Source: an uncultured Oscillospiraceae bacterium
Lineage (GTDB): Bacteria; Bacillota; Clostridia; Oscillospirales; Ruminococcaceae
Reading direction: 5' to 3'
Assembly: GCA_950097605.1 (NCBI GenBank)
Contig: CATNEU010000058.1
Location: 1-8,056 of the forward strand
Length of the DNA: 8,056 bases
Shown here: one piece after another, positions 1 through 5,288 of the stretch
How the letters are laid out: the number at the start of each line of letters is the position of its first letter
Numbering within the stretch: the first letter of the stretch is position 1
The notes under the pieces: generated by a model
Databases searched by the model: none
Told to the model about the DNA's origin: nothing
Seen by the model: the letters and a program-made list of their open reading frames with translations, nothing else
Translations under genes and position numbers: made by a program

Positions 1-189
1 CGTGCCGCGGACCACATAGATATAGGCCTCCGCAAACCATTTGACAGGCTTGACGCGGCACTTGGCCATCATCGTGACCAAAAAGCCCAGCGGCAGGGAC
101 AGCAAAATTGAAATGAAGAACAGCGTGACCGAAACGCCGGTGCCTTTGAGCAGAGAGGGCAGCAGGTTTTGAATGTATGTAAAGCTCAT
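1..189 (-). CDS. Polar amino-acid ABC transporter permease, N-terminal part (cut by window edge)
   Basis: Only the first 63 codons are present; the gene continues past position 1. Residues about 16-41 form a hydrophobic membrane helix (GVSVTLFFISILLSLPLGFL). They are followed by a basic cytoplasmic stretch and then AEAYIYVVRGT, the beginning of the 'YxxxxRGTPLLVQ' segment conserved in HisM/GlnP-type permeases (BPD_transp_1 family). Such proteins form the inner-membrane channel that imports polar amino acids with a cognate binding protein and ATPase. The start ATG at 187-189 is preceded by GGAGGAG (plus-strand 193-199), a strong ribosome binding site. The gene lies 159 bp downstream of, and in the same direction as, the binding-protein gene at 349-1140, so the two almost certainly belong to one operon; the ATPase gene is probably just outside the window. 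The family call is firm; the substrate cannot be read. Confidence 0.88.
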   Translation of the reverse strand, partial: MSFTYIQNLLPSLLKGTGVSVTLFFISILLSLPLGFLVTMMAKCRVKPVKWFAEAYIYVVRGT

Positions 190-272
190 AAACTCCTCCA
201 TACCGAAGCATTTCTTCCGGCTTGCGGCGTTCAGAAAACGGAAGAATGCTGCATTTTTTTAAAAAGTACAAC

Positions 273-309
273 AAACGAAACCGGATCACTGCGTCATCCG
301 GTTTCGTTT
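273..309 (-). terminator. Stem-loop between binding-protein and permease genes
   Basis: Arms 273-286 and 296-309 form a perfect 14-bp inverted repeat (core ACGAAACCGGAT) with a 9-nt loop. On the minus strand the 3' side reads TTTGTTGTACTTTTT, an interrupted U-rich tail. It lies after the stop of the binding-protein gene and before the permease gene. I infer a partial terminator or mRNA-stabilising hairpin that keeps the binding protein at higher level than the permease, a common arrangement in ABC uptake operons. Full termination is possible but would leave the permease without a visible promoter. Confidence 0.7.
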
Positions 310-348
310 TCTGTCTGTTGTCATTCAATTAAAAGCACGGATCGGCGG

Positions 349-1140
349 CTATTTCATAACGATATCGTCGCCAAACCATTTTTCAGAGATCTTGGAAACG
401 GTGCCGTCTTTGTAAATCTCGTCGAGAGCGGCCTGCAGCTTGTTCAGCAGCTCGGTGTTGCCCTTTTTCACGCCGATGCGGTATTCTTCCTCCGCGAGGG
501 TCTCGTCGAGGATTTTGAAGCTCTCCGCGTCCTTCGCGACATAGTATTTGCCGACGACTTCGTCGACGACCACGGCGTCGAGACGGCCGGTTTTGAGATC
601 GTTGAGCGCAGAGACGTTCTCTTTGAACTCGGTCAGGGTTTTGATCTTGTCGTGGATCTCGTCCTTTTCAAGCGCGCTGACTGCGGAAGAGCCCTTCTGG
701 ATGCCCACAACCTTGCCTTCCAGATCGGATTTCTTTTCGATGCCGTTACCGGCTTTCACAATGATGATCTGGTGGTTTTTGAGGTAGGGCTTGGTGAAGT
801 CGATCTCTTTCTGGCGCTTTTCGGTGATCGTCAGGCCGTTCCAGAGCAGGTCGACGGTGCCGTTGTTGAGCTCGAGCACGTTGGAGTTCCAATCAATCGG
901 CTGGAACTCGATTTCCACGCCCATCTTTTCCGCCGCGGCCTTGGCAACGTCGATGTCGAAACCGACGATTTCGCCTTTTTCGTCCCGGAAGCCCATTGGC
1001 GGGAACGAGTCGTCGAGGCCGACCACAATTTTGTCCTTGCCGCTGCCGCCTGCCGAGGAGCCGCCGTCCTTGTTTGCACAGCCTGCAAACAGCGCCACGC
1101 TCATGGCGAGCACGAGAATCACTGCCAAAAACTTCTTCAT
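349..1140 (-). CDS. Polar amino-acid ABC transporter substrate-binding lipoprotein
   Basis: A 263-residue extracellular solute-binding protein of family 3 (SBP_bac_3/PBPb). It captures a polar amino acid outside the membrane and delivers it to the permease encoded just downstream. Residues 1-21 are a lipoprotein signal peptide ending in the lipobox LFAGC; Cys21 would be lipidated, followed by a Gly/Ser-rich linker to about residue 34. The family signature GFDIDVAKAAAEKMG is at 60-74. By comparison with HisJ and GlnH, Arg109 (in LTITEKRQ) should bind the ligand carboxylate and Asp193 (in DAVVVDEVVG) its amino group. The frame is open further upstream, but the ATG at 1138-1140 is the start, because GGGGGA lies 7 nt before it and the signal peptide begins there. 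Length is typical. The amino acid bound (glutamine, cystine, arginine or other) cannot be decided from sequence. Confidence 0.95.
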   Translation of the reverse strand: MKKFLAVILVLAMSVALFAGCANKDGGSSAGGSGKDKIVVGLDDSFPPMGFRDEKGEIVGFDIDVAKAAAEKMGVEIEFQPIDWNSNVLELNNGTVDLLWNGLTITEKRQKEIDFTKPYLKNHQIIIVKAGNGIEKKSDLEGKVVGIQKGSSAVSALEKDEIHDKIKTLTEFKENVSALNDLKTGRLDAVVVDEVVGKYYVAKDAESFKILDETLAEEEYRIGVKKGNTELLNKLQAALDEIYKDGTVSKISEKWFGDDIVMK

Positions 1141-1147
1141 ATACATG

Positions 1148-1153
1148 TCCCCC
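1148..1153 (-). promoter_or_regulatory. Ribosome binding site of the binding-protein gene
   Basis: GGGGGA on the minus strand, 7 nt before the ATG at 1138-1140. It is only 1 nt from the alternative ATG at 1144-1146, so it selects the shorter start. Confidence 0.7.
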
Positions 1154-1224
1154 ATTGTCATGAAAATTACGACGCGCAACTGTGTGTTCACGCACAGTAT
1201 ACACCCACTATACATTGTAGCTTC

Positions 1225-1230
1225 ATTATA
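1225..1230 (-). promoter_or_regulatory. Probable -10 box for the amino-acid transporter operon
   Basis: TATAAT on the minus strand, about 85 bp before the start codon of the binding-protein gene. No good -35 box is found 16-18 bp upstream (the hexamer there is TAGCTT). The promoter may be weak or activator-dependent. A short inverted repeat, TTTAC-TATG-GTAAA (1234-1247), occupies the space between -10 and -35 and could be an operator. The -10 assignment rests on the hexamer and position alone. Confidence 0.5.
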
Positions 1231-1402
1231 CACTTTACTATGGTAAAAAGCTAATATGCTGAACCTCTCGAATAGACTATTTAGACGGTTCAGCCGCTTT
1301 ATGCTCCTATATGCTCCTTATTTCTATGGAATACACCGTTTTTTGTGGTTTTGCCGCCGGCGCACGGTCGAATCCAACGGCAGCGCGCAGAAAATTTGGG
1401 AA

Positions 1403-1431
1403 TTGACAGACGCAGCCCCGCCCGCTATGAT
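1403..1431 (+). promoter_or_regulatory. Sigma-A promoter of the fucosidase gene
   Basis: TTGACA at 1403-1408 and TATGAT at 1426-1431 with an exact 17-bp spacer. Both boxes are consensus or one base off. Transcription would start near 1438, leaving a leader of about 45 nt before the gene at 1483. Confidence 0.85.
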
Positions 1432-1462
1432 AAGAGGCGTGCAAAGTATATAGATCTTATCA
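1428..1462. promoter_or_regulatory. Candidate operator over the fucosidase start site
   Basis: A perfect 8-bp inverted repeat, TGATAAGA (1428-1435) and TCTTATCA (1455-1462), with a 19-nt spacer. It begins inside the -10 box and ends 7 nt before the AGGAGG ribosome binding site. A dimeric repressor bound here would block transcription initiation, which would suit a sugar-inducible catabolic gene. No regulator gene is adjacent, so this is inference from geometry. Confidence 0.4.
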
Positions 1463-1482
1463 AATAGCAGGAGGAAATCTCG

Positions 1483-2910
1483 ATGCAACAGATGATCGAG
1501 CGGGCGGCGCGGGTCGCCCCGTCGCCCCGCCAACTGGCCTGGCAGCAAACCGAGTTCTATGCGTTTATCCACTTTGGAATGAATACCTTTACCGGCCGGG
1601 AGTGGGGGGATGGGACCGAGTCCCCCGCGCTTTTTGACCCCGGCAAGCTCGACGCGGCCCAGTGGGCGGCGTCGGCCCAGTCCGCAGGCATGCGGGGCGT
1701 GCTGCTGACCTGCAAGCACCATGACGGCTTCTGTCTCTGGCCCACCGCGACGACCAGCCATTCGGTGGCAAGCGCTCCGTATAAAGGGGGACAGGGGGAC
1801 GTTGTGCGGGAACTCAGCGACGCTTGCCGGGCAGCCGGACTCAAATTCGGCGTCTATTTGTCCCCCTGGGACCGCAACGCGCCCTGCTATGGAGAAGGCA
1901 AAGCGTACGACGACTTTTTCGTTGCCCAGCTCACCGAGCTATTGACGGGCTATGGCGAGATCTTCAGCGTCTGGTTCGACGGCGCGTGCGGCGAGGGCAA
2001 AAACGGCCGCAAACAGGTGTACGACTGGGAGCGCTATTACAAGGTGATCCGCAGGCTGCAGCCCGGCGCCGTTATCAACATCTGTGGACCGGACGTGCGC
2101 TGGTGCGGCAACGAGGCCGGCATCTGCCGCGAGAGCGAGTGGAGCGTTGTGCCCGCCCGGCTGGCCGACTGCGAACGCACCGCCGCACTTTCCCAGCAGC
2201 AGGACGGCGAGGCGTTCCGCGAGCGGGCCATCCACTCCACCGACCTCGATCTCGGCAGCCGGGAGCGGATTGCGGGCGAGGAGGCGCTGGCCTGGTATCC
2301 CGCCGAGGTGGATACCTCGATCCGACCGGGCTGGTTTTATCATGAAAACGAGCAGCCCAAGCCGCTTGCCAAGCTGTTGGAGATCTATTATGCGTCGGTT
2401 GGCGGGAACGCCTGCTTGCTTTTAAACCTGCCGCCCAACCGCGACGGCCTGCTTGCGGACGAGGACGTGGAACGCCTTGCCGAGATGGGCCGGTATTTGC
2501 GGACTGTGTTTGCCTGCAATTTATCGGAGCGCGCATCCGTTCAGGCGAGCGAGTCCGCCGCCGGGCATCCCGCCGAAAGCGTTCGGACACAGGGAGCGGA
2601 TTTCTGGCGGCCCGAGGAGGGTGTGGAGTCCGCTTGGCTGCGGCTGCGCTGGAAACAGCCGCAGCGTTTTGACCACCTTGTGCTCATGGAGCAGATCACC
2701 GAGGGCCAGCGCATTGAGCGGTTCTCGGTGTACGCGATGGTGAACGGGGAAAAGAAGCGGGTTGCGCATTCCACGGTCGTGGGCTACAAACGCATTTTGC
2801 GTCTGCCAGCCGCGGTAGTGGCGGATACGCTTTGGGTGGAGATTGAGGCGTCCCGGCTTTGTCCCACGCTGTGTTTTTTGGGTGTGTATGATGGGGGTTC
2901 TTCCATATAA
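1483..2910 (+). CDS. GH29 alpha-L-fucosidase (intracellular)
   Basis: A 475-residue glycoside hydrolase family 29 enzyme that releases terminal L-fucose from fucosylated oligosaccharides by a retaining mechanism. The catalytic barrel spans about residues 1-345. Family landmarks are FIHFGMNTF (28-36), CKHHDGFCLWPT (77-88), VYLSPWD (124-130), the nucleophile motif VWFDGA with Asp166, and LNLPPNRDG (314-322). Glu217 or Glu219 (in RESEWS) is a candidate acid/base, by rough comparison with subfamily B enzymes. Residues about 346-475 resemble the F5/8 type C (galactose-binding-like) domain common at the C terminus of bacterial GH29 proteins (FDHLVLMEQITEGQRIERFSVYA). There is no signal peptide, so the enzyme should act in the cytoplasm on imported glycans. 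The start is fixed by AGGAGG at 1469-1474, 8 nt upstream. It is a single-gene unit with its own promoter and terminator. Linkage preference (alpha-1,2 versus 1,3/1,4) is not certain. Confidence 0.93.
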   Translation: MQQMIERAARVAPSPRQLAWQQTEFYAFIHFGMNTFTGREWGDGTESPALFDPGKLDAAQWAASAQSAGMRGVLLTCKHHDGFCLWPTATTSHSVASAPYKGGQGDVVRELSDACRAAGLKFGVYLSPWDRNAPCYGEGKAYDDFFVAQLTELLTGYGEIFSVWFDGACGEGKNGRKQVYDWERYYKVIRRLQPGAVINICGPDVRWCGNEAGICRESEWSVVPARLADCERTAALSQQQDGEAFRERAIHSTDLDLGSRERIAGEEALAWYPAEVDTSIRPGWFYHENEQPKPLAKLLEIYYASVGGNACLLLNLPPNRDGLLADEDVERLAEMGRYLRTVFACNLSERASVQASESAAGHPAESVRTQGADFWRPEEGVESAWLRLRWKQPQRFDHLVLMEQITEGQRIERFSVYAMVNGEKKRVAHSTVVGYKRILRLPAAVVADTLWVEIEASRLCPTLCFLGVYDGGSSI

Positions 2911-2966
2911 AAATAGAAAAAGGGCCGGTTCTTAGTGGGAACCGACCCTTTTTCTATTTTATATGG
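2903..2966. terminator. Long terminator hairpin after the fucosidase gene
   Basis: Arms 2903-2931 and 2939-2966 pair almost completely: CGGTTC/GAACCG around a 7-nt loop, one C-A mismatch, then GGG/CCC, A-tract/T-tract and AT-rich pairs, with one bulged A at 2909. The fucosidase stop codon (2908-2910) is inside the left arm. A-rich and T-rich flanks on both sides make it potentially active in both directions. Confidence 0.88.
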
Positions 2967-3012
2967 ATTTTGTTTGGTTCTTTTTAGACTGTAGATTCCA
3001 TCTATCTTTTGG

Positions 3013-3279
3013 TTTGTCGCTCGGGCCGCGACGGGGATTTATTGAAGGGACAGGCCCTTCTTAACCTTTTGATTCATCTGATTATTAATTTGTCGCTCGG
3101 GCCGCGACCGGCCCATCCTTTTTTGTGAGAAAAAAGGATGCAAAAACTCAGTCAAGGGGGCGAACGGCGCCGCTCCATTGGATTGTACGCCGTACAAAGC
3201 ATAGCAAAAGGCGGCGGCACAATGGTCGCGAGGATGTGCGGCAAGGGGTCGCGGGCCTGCCCCCTTCACAATCCCCGTT
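3013..3279 (+). repeat. Structured repeat element, left copy
   Basis: A 267-bp non-coding element with a diverged, inverted second copy at 3662-3926. In order it holds a 20-mer TTTGTCGCTCGGGCCGCGAC (3013-3032, itself GTCGC...GCGAC dyad), a GAAGGG/CCCTTC hairpin (3044-3060), a second identical 20-mer (3089-3108), an 11-bp hairpin CATCCTTTTTT/AAAAAAGGATG (3114-3140), a GGGGGC stretch, and CCATTGG (3175-3181). A diverged core follows (3182-3245) with hairpin TTGTAC-GCC-GTACAA, and then a 34-nt block (3246-3279) identical to the other copy. The block ending at 3278 is an imperfect reverse complement of 3031-3057, giving terminal inverted repeats. It could be a MITE-like non-autonomous element or a structured RNA gene. 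Small open frames cross it but are not in the same frame as those of the other copy, so I do not call it coding. Confidence 0.85.
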
Positions 3280-3419
3280 CCGAAAACACGGGCTTTGCAC
3301 GAATTTTGCAAGTAAAATGCAATTGAAAATAAGTGCATCTTTTTATTTTTAAATGGTGTAGAATATTTATAGAATAAGTAAGTATCGATCTAATAATGAT
3401 AAAAAATGGAGGGAACATC

Positions 3420-3635
3420 ATGTACAGACGTTTGCGCGATATGAGAGAGGACCATAATTTGACCCAGGAAAAACTTTCCACAATTCTCTGTCTCACACAG
3501 AATACCTATTCCACCTATGAACGCGGTGCGCGGCAGCCCCCTATAGAACTTTTCATAAAGCTGGCCGACTATTACGGTACCAGCGTCGATTACCTACTGG
3601 GCCGTACCAACAACCCCACTGCTGTCCAAAAATGA
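3420..3635 (+). CDS. Small XRE-family transcriptional regulator (HTH domain only)
   Basis: A 71-residue protein that is essentially one Cro/C1-type helix-turn-helix domain (residues about 4-60). It begins RLRDMREDHNLTQEKLSTIL, followed by the recognition helix region LTQNTYSTYERGARQPP and the closing helices LADYYGTSVDYLLGRT. It should bind DNA as a dimer; its target is unknown. There is no extra sensor domain. An in-frame ATG lies 24 nt upstream at 3396, but GGAGGG at 3408-3413 sits 6 nt before the ATG at 3420, which I prefer. The gene stands alone, in an AT-richer pocket between two inverted copies of a GC-rich structured repeat (3013-3279 and 3662-3926). Its stop is only 26 bp from the right copy. 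It may be a regulator of, or a passenger in, that repeat pair, or an unrelated gene that the repeats happened to flank. Confidence 0.88.
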   Translation: MYRRLRDMREDHNLTQEKLSTILCLTQNTYSTYERGARQPPIELFIKLADYYGTSVDYLLGRTNNPTAVQK

Positions 3636-3661
3636 TACAGAAGATCAGACTTGTTATACGT

Positions 3662-3926
3662 AACGGGGATTGTGAAGGGGGCAGGCCCGCGACCCTGCAC
3701 CGCGATTCATTCGGGGTATGTTCACCATGCTTGCACATGACCTGTGCGACATATAGACCAATGGAGCGGCGGCCGCTCCGCCCCCTTGACCAGCCTTTTG
3801 CTTCCTTTTGGGCTGCGCCAAAAGGAAGTGCCCGTCGCGGCACGAGCGACAAACTAATAATCAGATGAATCAGGTTAAGAAGGGCCTGGCCCTTCAATAA
3901 ACCCCCGTCACGGCACGAGCGACAAA
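3662..3926 (-). repeat. Structured repeat element, right copy (inverted)
   Basis: A 265-bp copy of the element at 3013-3279 in the opposite orientation. Read on the minus strand it has the same order: TTTGTCGCTCGTGCCGTGAC (3907-3926), a perfect GAAGGGCC-AGGCCCTTC hairpin, the second 20-mer (3834-3853), an 11-bp hairpin CTTCCTTTTGG/CCAAAAGGAAG (3801-3828), GGAGCGG/CCGCTCC (3763-3779), CCATTGG, a diverged core (3696-3757) with hairpin GCACA/TGTGC (3733-3747), and the 34-nt block (3662-3695) identical to the left copy. The first ~95 bp differ from the left copy by six substitutions and one 3-nt indel. The unique 'AATCCCCGTT' ends of the two copies face inward toward the XRE gene, and the 20-mers face outward. 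Confidence 0.85.
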
Positions 3927-3968
3927 CAAATATATATAAATACAAAAAACAAACACCCATAAAAACAA

Positions 3969-4002
3969 CAAGGGGGCGGCTTCAAACGAAGCCGCCCCCT
4001 TG
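3969..4002 (-). terminator. Rho-independent terminator of the enolase gene
   Basis: A perfect 15-bp stem (3969-3983 / 3988-4002, GC-rich GGGGGCGGCTTC core) with a 4-nt loop, followed on the minus strand by TTGTTTTTATG. It begins 12 bp after the enolase stop codon. Confidence 0.93.
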
Positions 4003-4013
4003 CAAAAAACAAA

Positions 4014-5288
4014 TCAATGCAAACAAGCATATTCCCCTGTACCGCCCAAAAGCTCCTCGATACGCAGCAGGCGGTTGTATTTCGCCACGCGCTCGCTGCG
4101 CGTCGGCGCGCCGGTTTTGATTTGCCCAGCGTTGACGGCAACGGCGAGGTCGGCAATCGTGGTATCCTCGGTTTCGCCCGAACGGTGGGAGACCACTGCG
4201 GTGTACCCGTTGCTCTTGGCAAGCTCAATCGCGTTCAACGTCTCGGTCAGCGTGCCGATTTGGTTGAGCTTGATTAAGATCGAGTTGGCAGCGCCTTTGT
4301 CGATGCCCTCCGCAAGCCGGCCCGCGTTGGTCACGAACAGGTCGTCGCCCACGAGCTGCACTTTGTCGCCGATGCGCTCGGTGATCAGGCTCCAGGCTGC
4401 CCAGTCGTTCTCGCCGACCGGGTCCTCGATCGAGAGAATCGGATAGCGCCCGATCAGCCCCTCCCAGAAGCCCGCAAGCTCGTCGCTGGACATTTTGCGG
4501 TTTTTCTTGGGCAGAATATACCCGTCCTCGCGCACCCATTCGGAGGCCGCCGCGTCGATGGCGAGCATCACCTGCTCGCCGGGGGTATAGCCGGCCTGTT
4601 CGGTCGCCTTGAGAATATAGCGGATGGCCTCCTCGTCGTCCGCGAGGTTGGGCGCAAAGCCGCCCTCATCGCCAACCGCCGTGGAAAGCCCATCGGCTTT
4701 GAGCAGCTTACCGAGCGCGTGGTAGATTTCGGTGCACCAGCGCAGCCCCTCGGAGAAGCAGCACGCGCCGACCGGCATGATCATGAACTCCTGGATGTCG
4801 ATATTGTTGTCGGCGTGCGCGCCGCCGTTTAGAATGTTCATCATCGGCACCGGCAGCACGCAGGCGTTGGTGCCGCCGATGTATTTAAACAGCGGGATAT
4901 TCGCGGCCTTTGCCGCGGCCTTGGCGTTTGCAAGCGAGACCGCCAGAATCGCGTTCGCGCCGAGATTGGATTTGTTGGGCGTGCCGTCAAGCTCGATCAA
5001 CGTCTGGTCTATCAGCGGCTGGTTGCAGGAGTAGAGGCCGACCAGCGCGTCCGAAATTTTTGTGCGGATGTTCTCCACCGCCTGTTTAACGCCTTTGCCT
5101 CCGAAGCGCGCGTTGTCGCTGTCGCGCAGTTCGCACGCCTCATACATGCCTGTGGAAGCGCCCGACGGGACGCTGGCTTTGCCGCGCTCCCCGCAGGCGA
5201 GCGTGACCTCCGCCTCAACGGTCGGGTTGCCGCGGCTGTCGATGATCTCTCTTGCGGAGATGTCGTGTATTTTGAAACCGTAATTCAT
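4014..5288 (-). CDS. eno: Enolase (phosphopyruvate hydratase)
   Basis: Converts 2-phosphoglycerate to phosphoenolpyruvate in cytoplasmic glycolysis. The protein has 424 residues, a normal length for the family. Visible landmarks: SRGNPTVEAEV (18-28), the mobile loop SGAST (42-46), GGAHADNN (155-162), and the catalytic acid Glu208 in VGDEGG. The Mg ligands are Asp245, Glu288 and Asp315. The signature ILIKLNQIGTLTET carries catalytic Lys340, and the substrate site is SHRSGE (His368, Arg369, Ser370) plus Lys391. All expected active-site residues are present. It is a single-gene unit, not next to gap, pgk, tpi or gpm. The start at 5288 gives the family's usual N terminus, but the best ribosome binding site (AAAGGTG) is about 11 nt away, longer than usual. 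I saw no convincing promoter in the 231 bp shared with the divergent deacetylase gene. Several cysteines in 175-185 (ACCFSEGLRWC) are unusual. Confidence 0.98.
   Translation of the reverse strand: MNYGFKIHDISAREIIDSRGNPTVEAEVTLACGERGKASVPSGASTGMYEACELRDSDNARFGGKGVKQAVENIRTKISDALVGLYSCNQPLIDQTLIELDGTPNKSNLGANAILAVSLANAKAAAKAANIPLFKYIGGTNACVLPVPMMNILNGGAHADNNIDIQEFMIMPVGACCFSEGLRWCTEIYHALGKLLKADGLSTAVGDEGGFAPNLADDEEAIRYILKATEQAGYTPGEQVMLAIDAAASEWVREDGYILPKKNRKMSSDELAGFWEGLIGRYPILSIEDPVGENDWAAWSLITERIGDKVQLVGDDLFVTNAGRLAEGIDKGAANSILIKLNQIGTLTETLNAIELAKSNGYTAVVSHRSGETEDTTIADLAVAVNAGQIKTGAPTRSERVAKYNRLLRIEELLGGTGEYACLH

Noticed and set aside
169..1254. A 361-codon open frame on the plus strand, antisense to the binding-protein gene
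   Set aside because: It mirrors a confidently identified gene on the other strand and has no ribosome binding site. The protein has no recognisable domain and its composition is that expected from reverse-strand GC bias.
3039..3338. Small open frames crossing the left and right structured repeats as possible peptide genes
   Set aside because: Peptides such as RRSIGLY recur in both copies, but the frames are not maintained through the elements (the shared end is read in different frames) and no ribosome binding sites precede them. Structure explains the conservation better.
3013..3926. CRISPR array or integron attC cassette as explanation for the repeats
   Set aside because: There are only two long copies, in inverted orientation, with no regular spacers, and no GTTRRRY/RYYYAAC core sites, integrase or Cas gene nearby.
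3553..3960. A 135-codon minus-strand frame over the right repeat and the end of the XRE gene
   Set aside because: It is antisense to the XRE gene and built mainly from repeat sequence, with no domain and no ribosome binding site.
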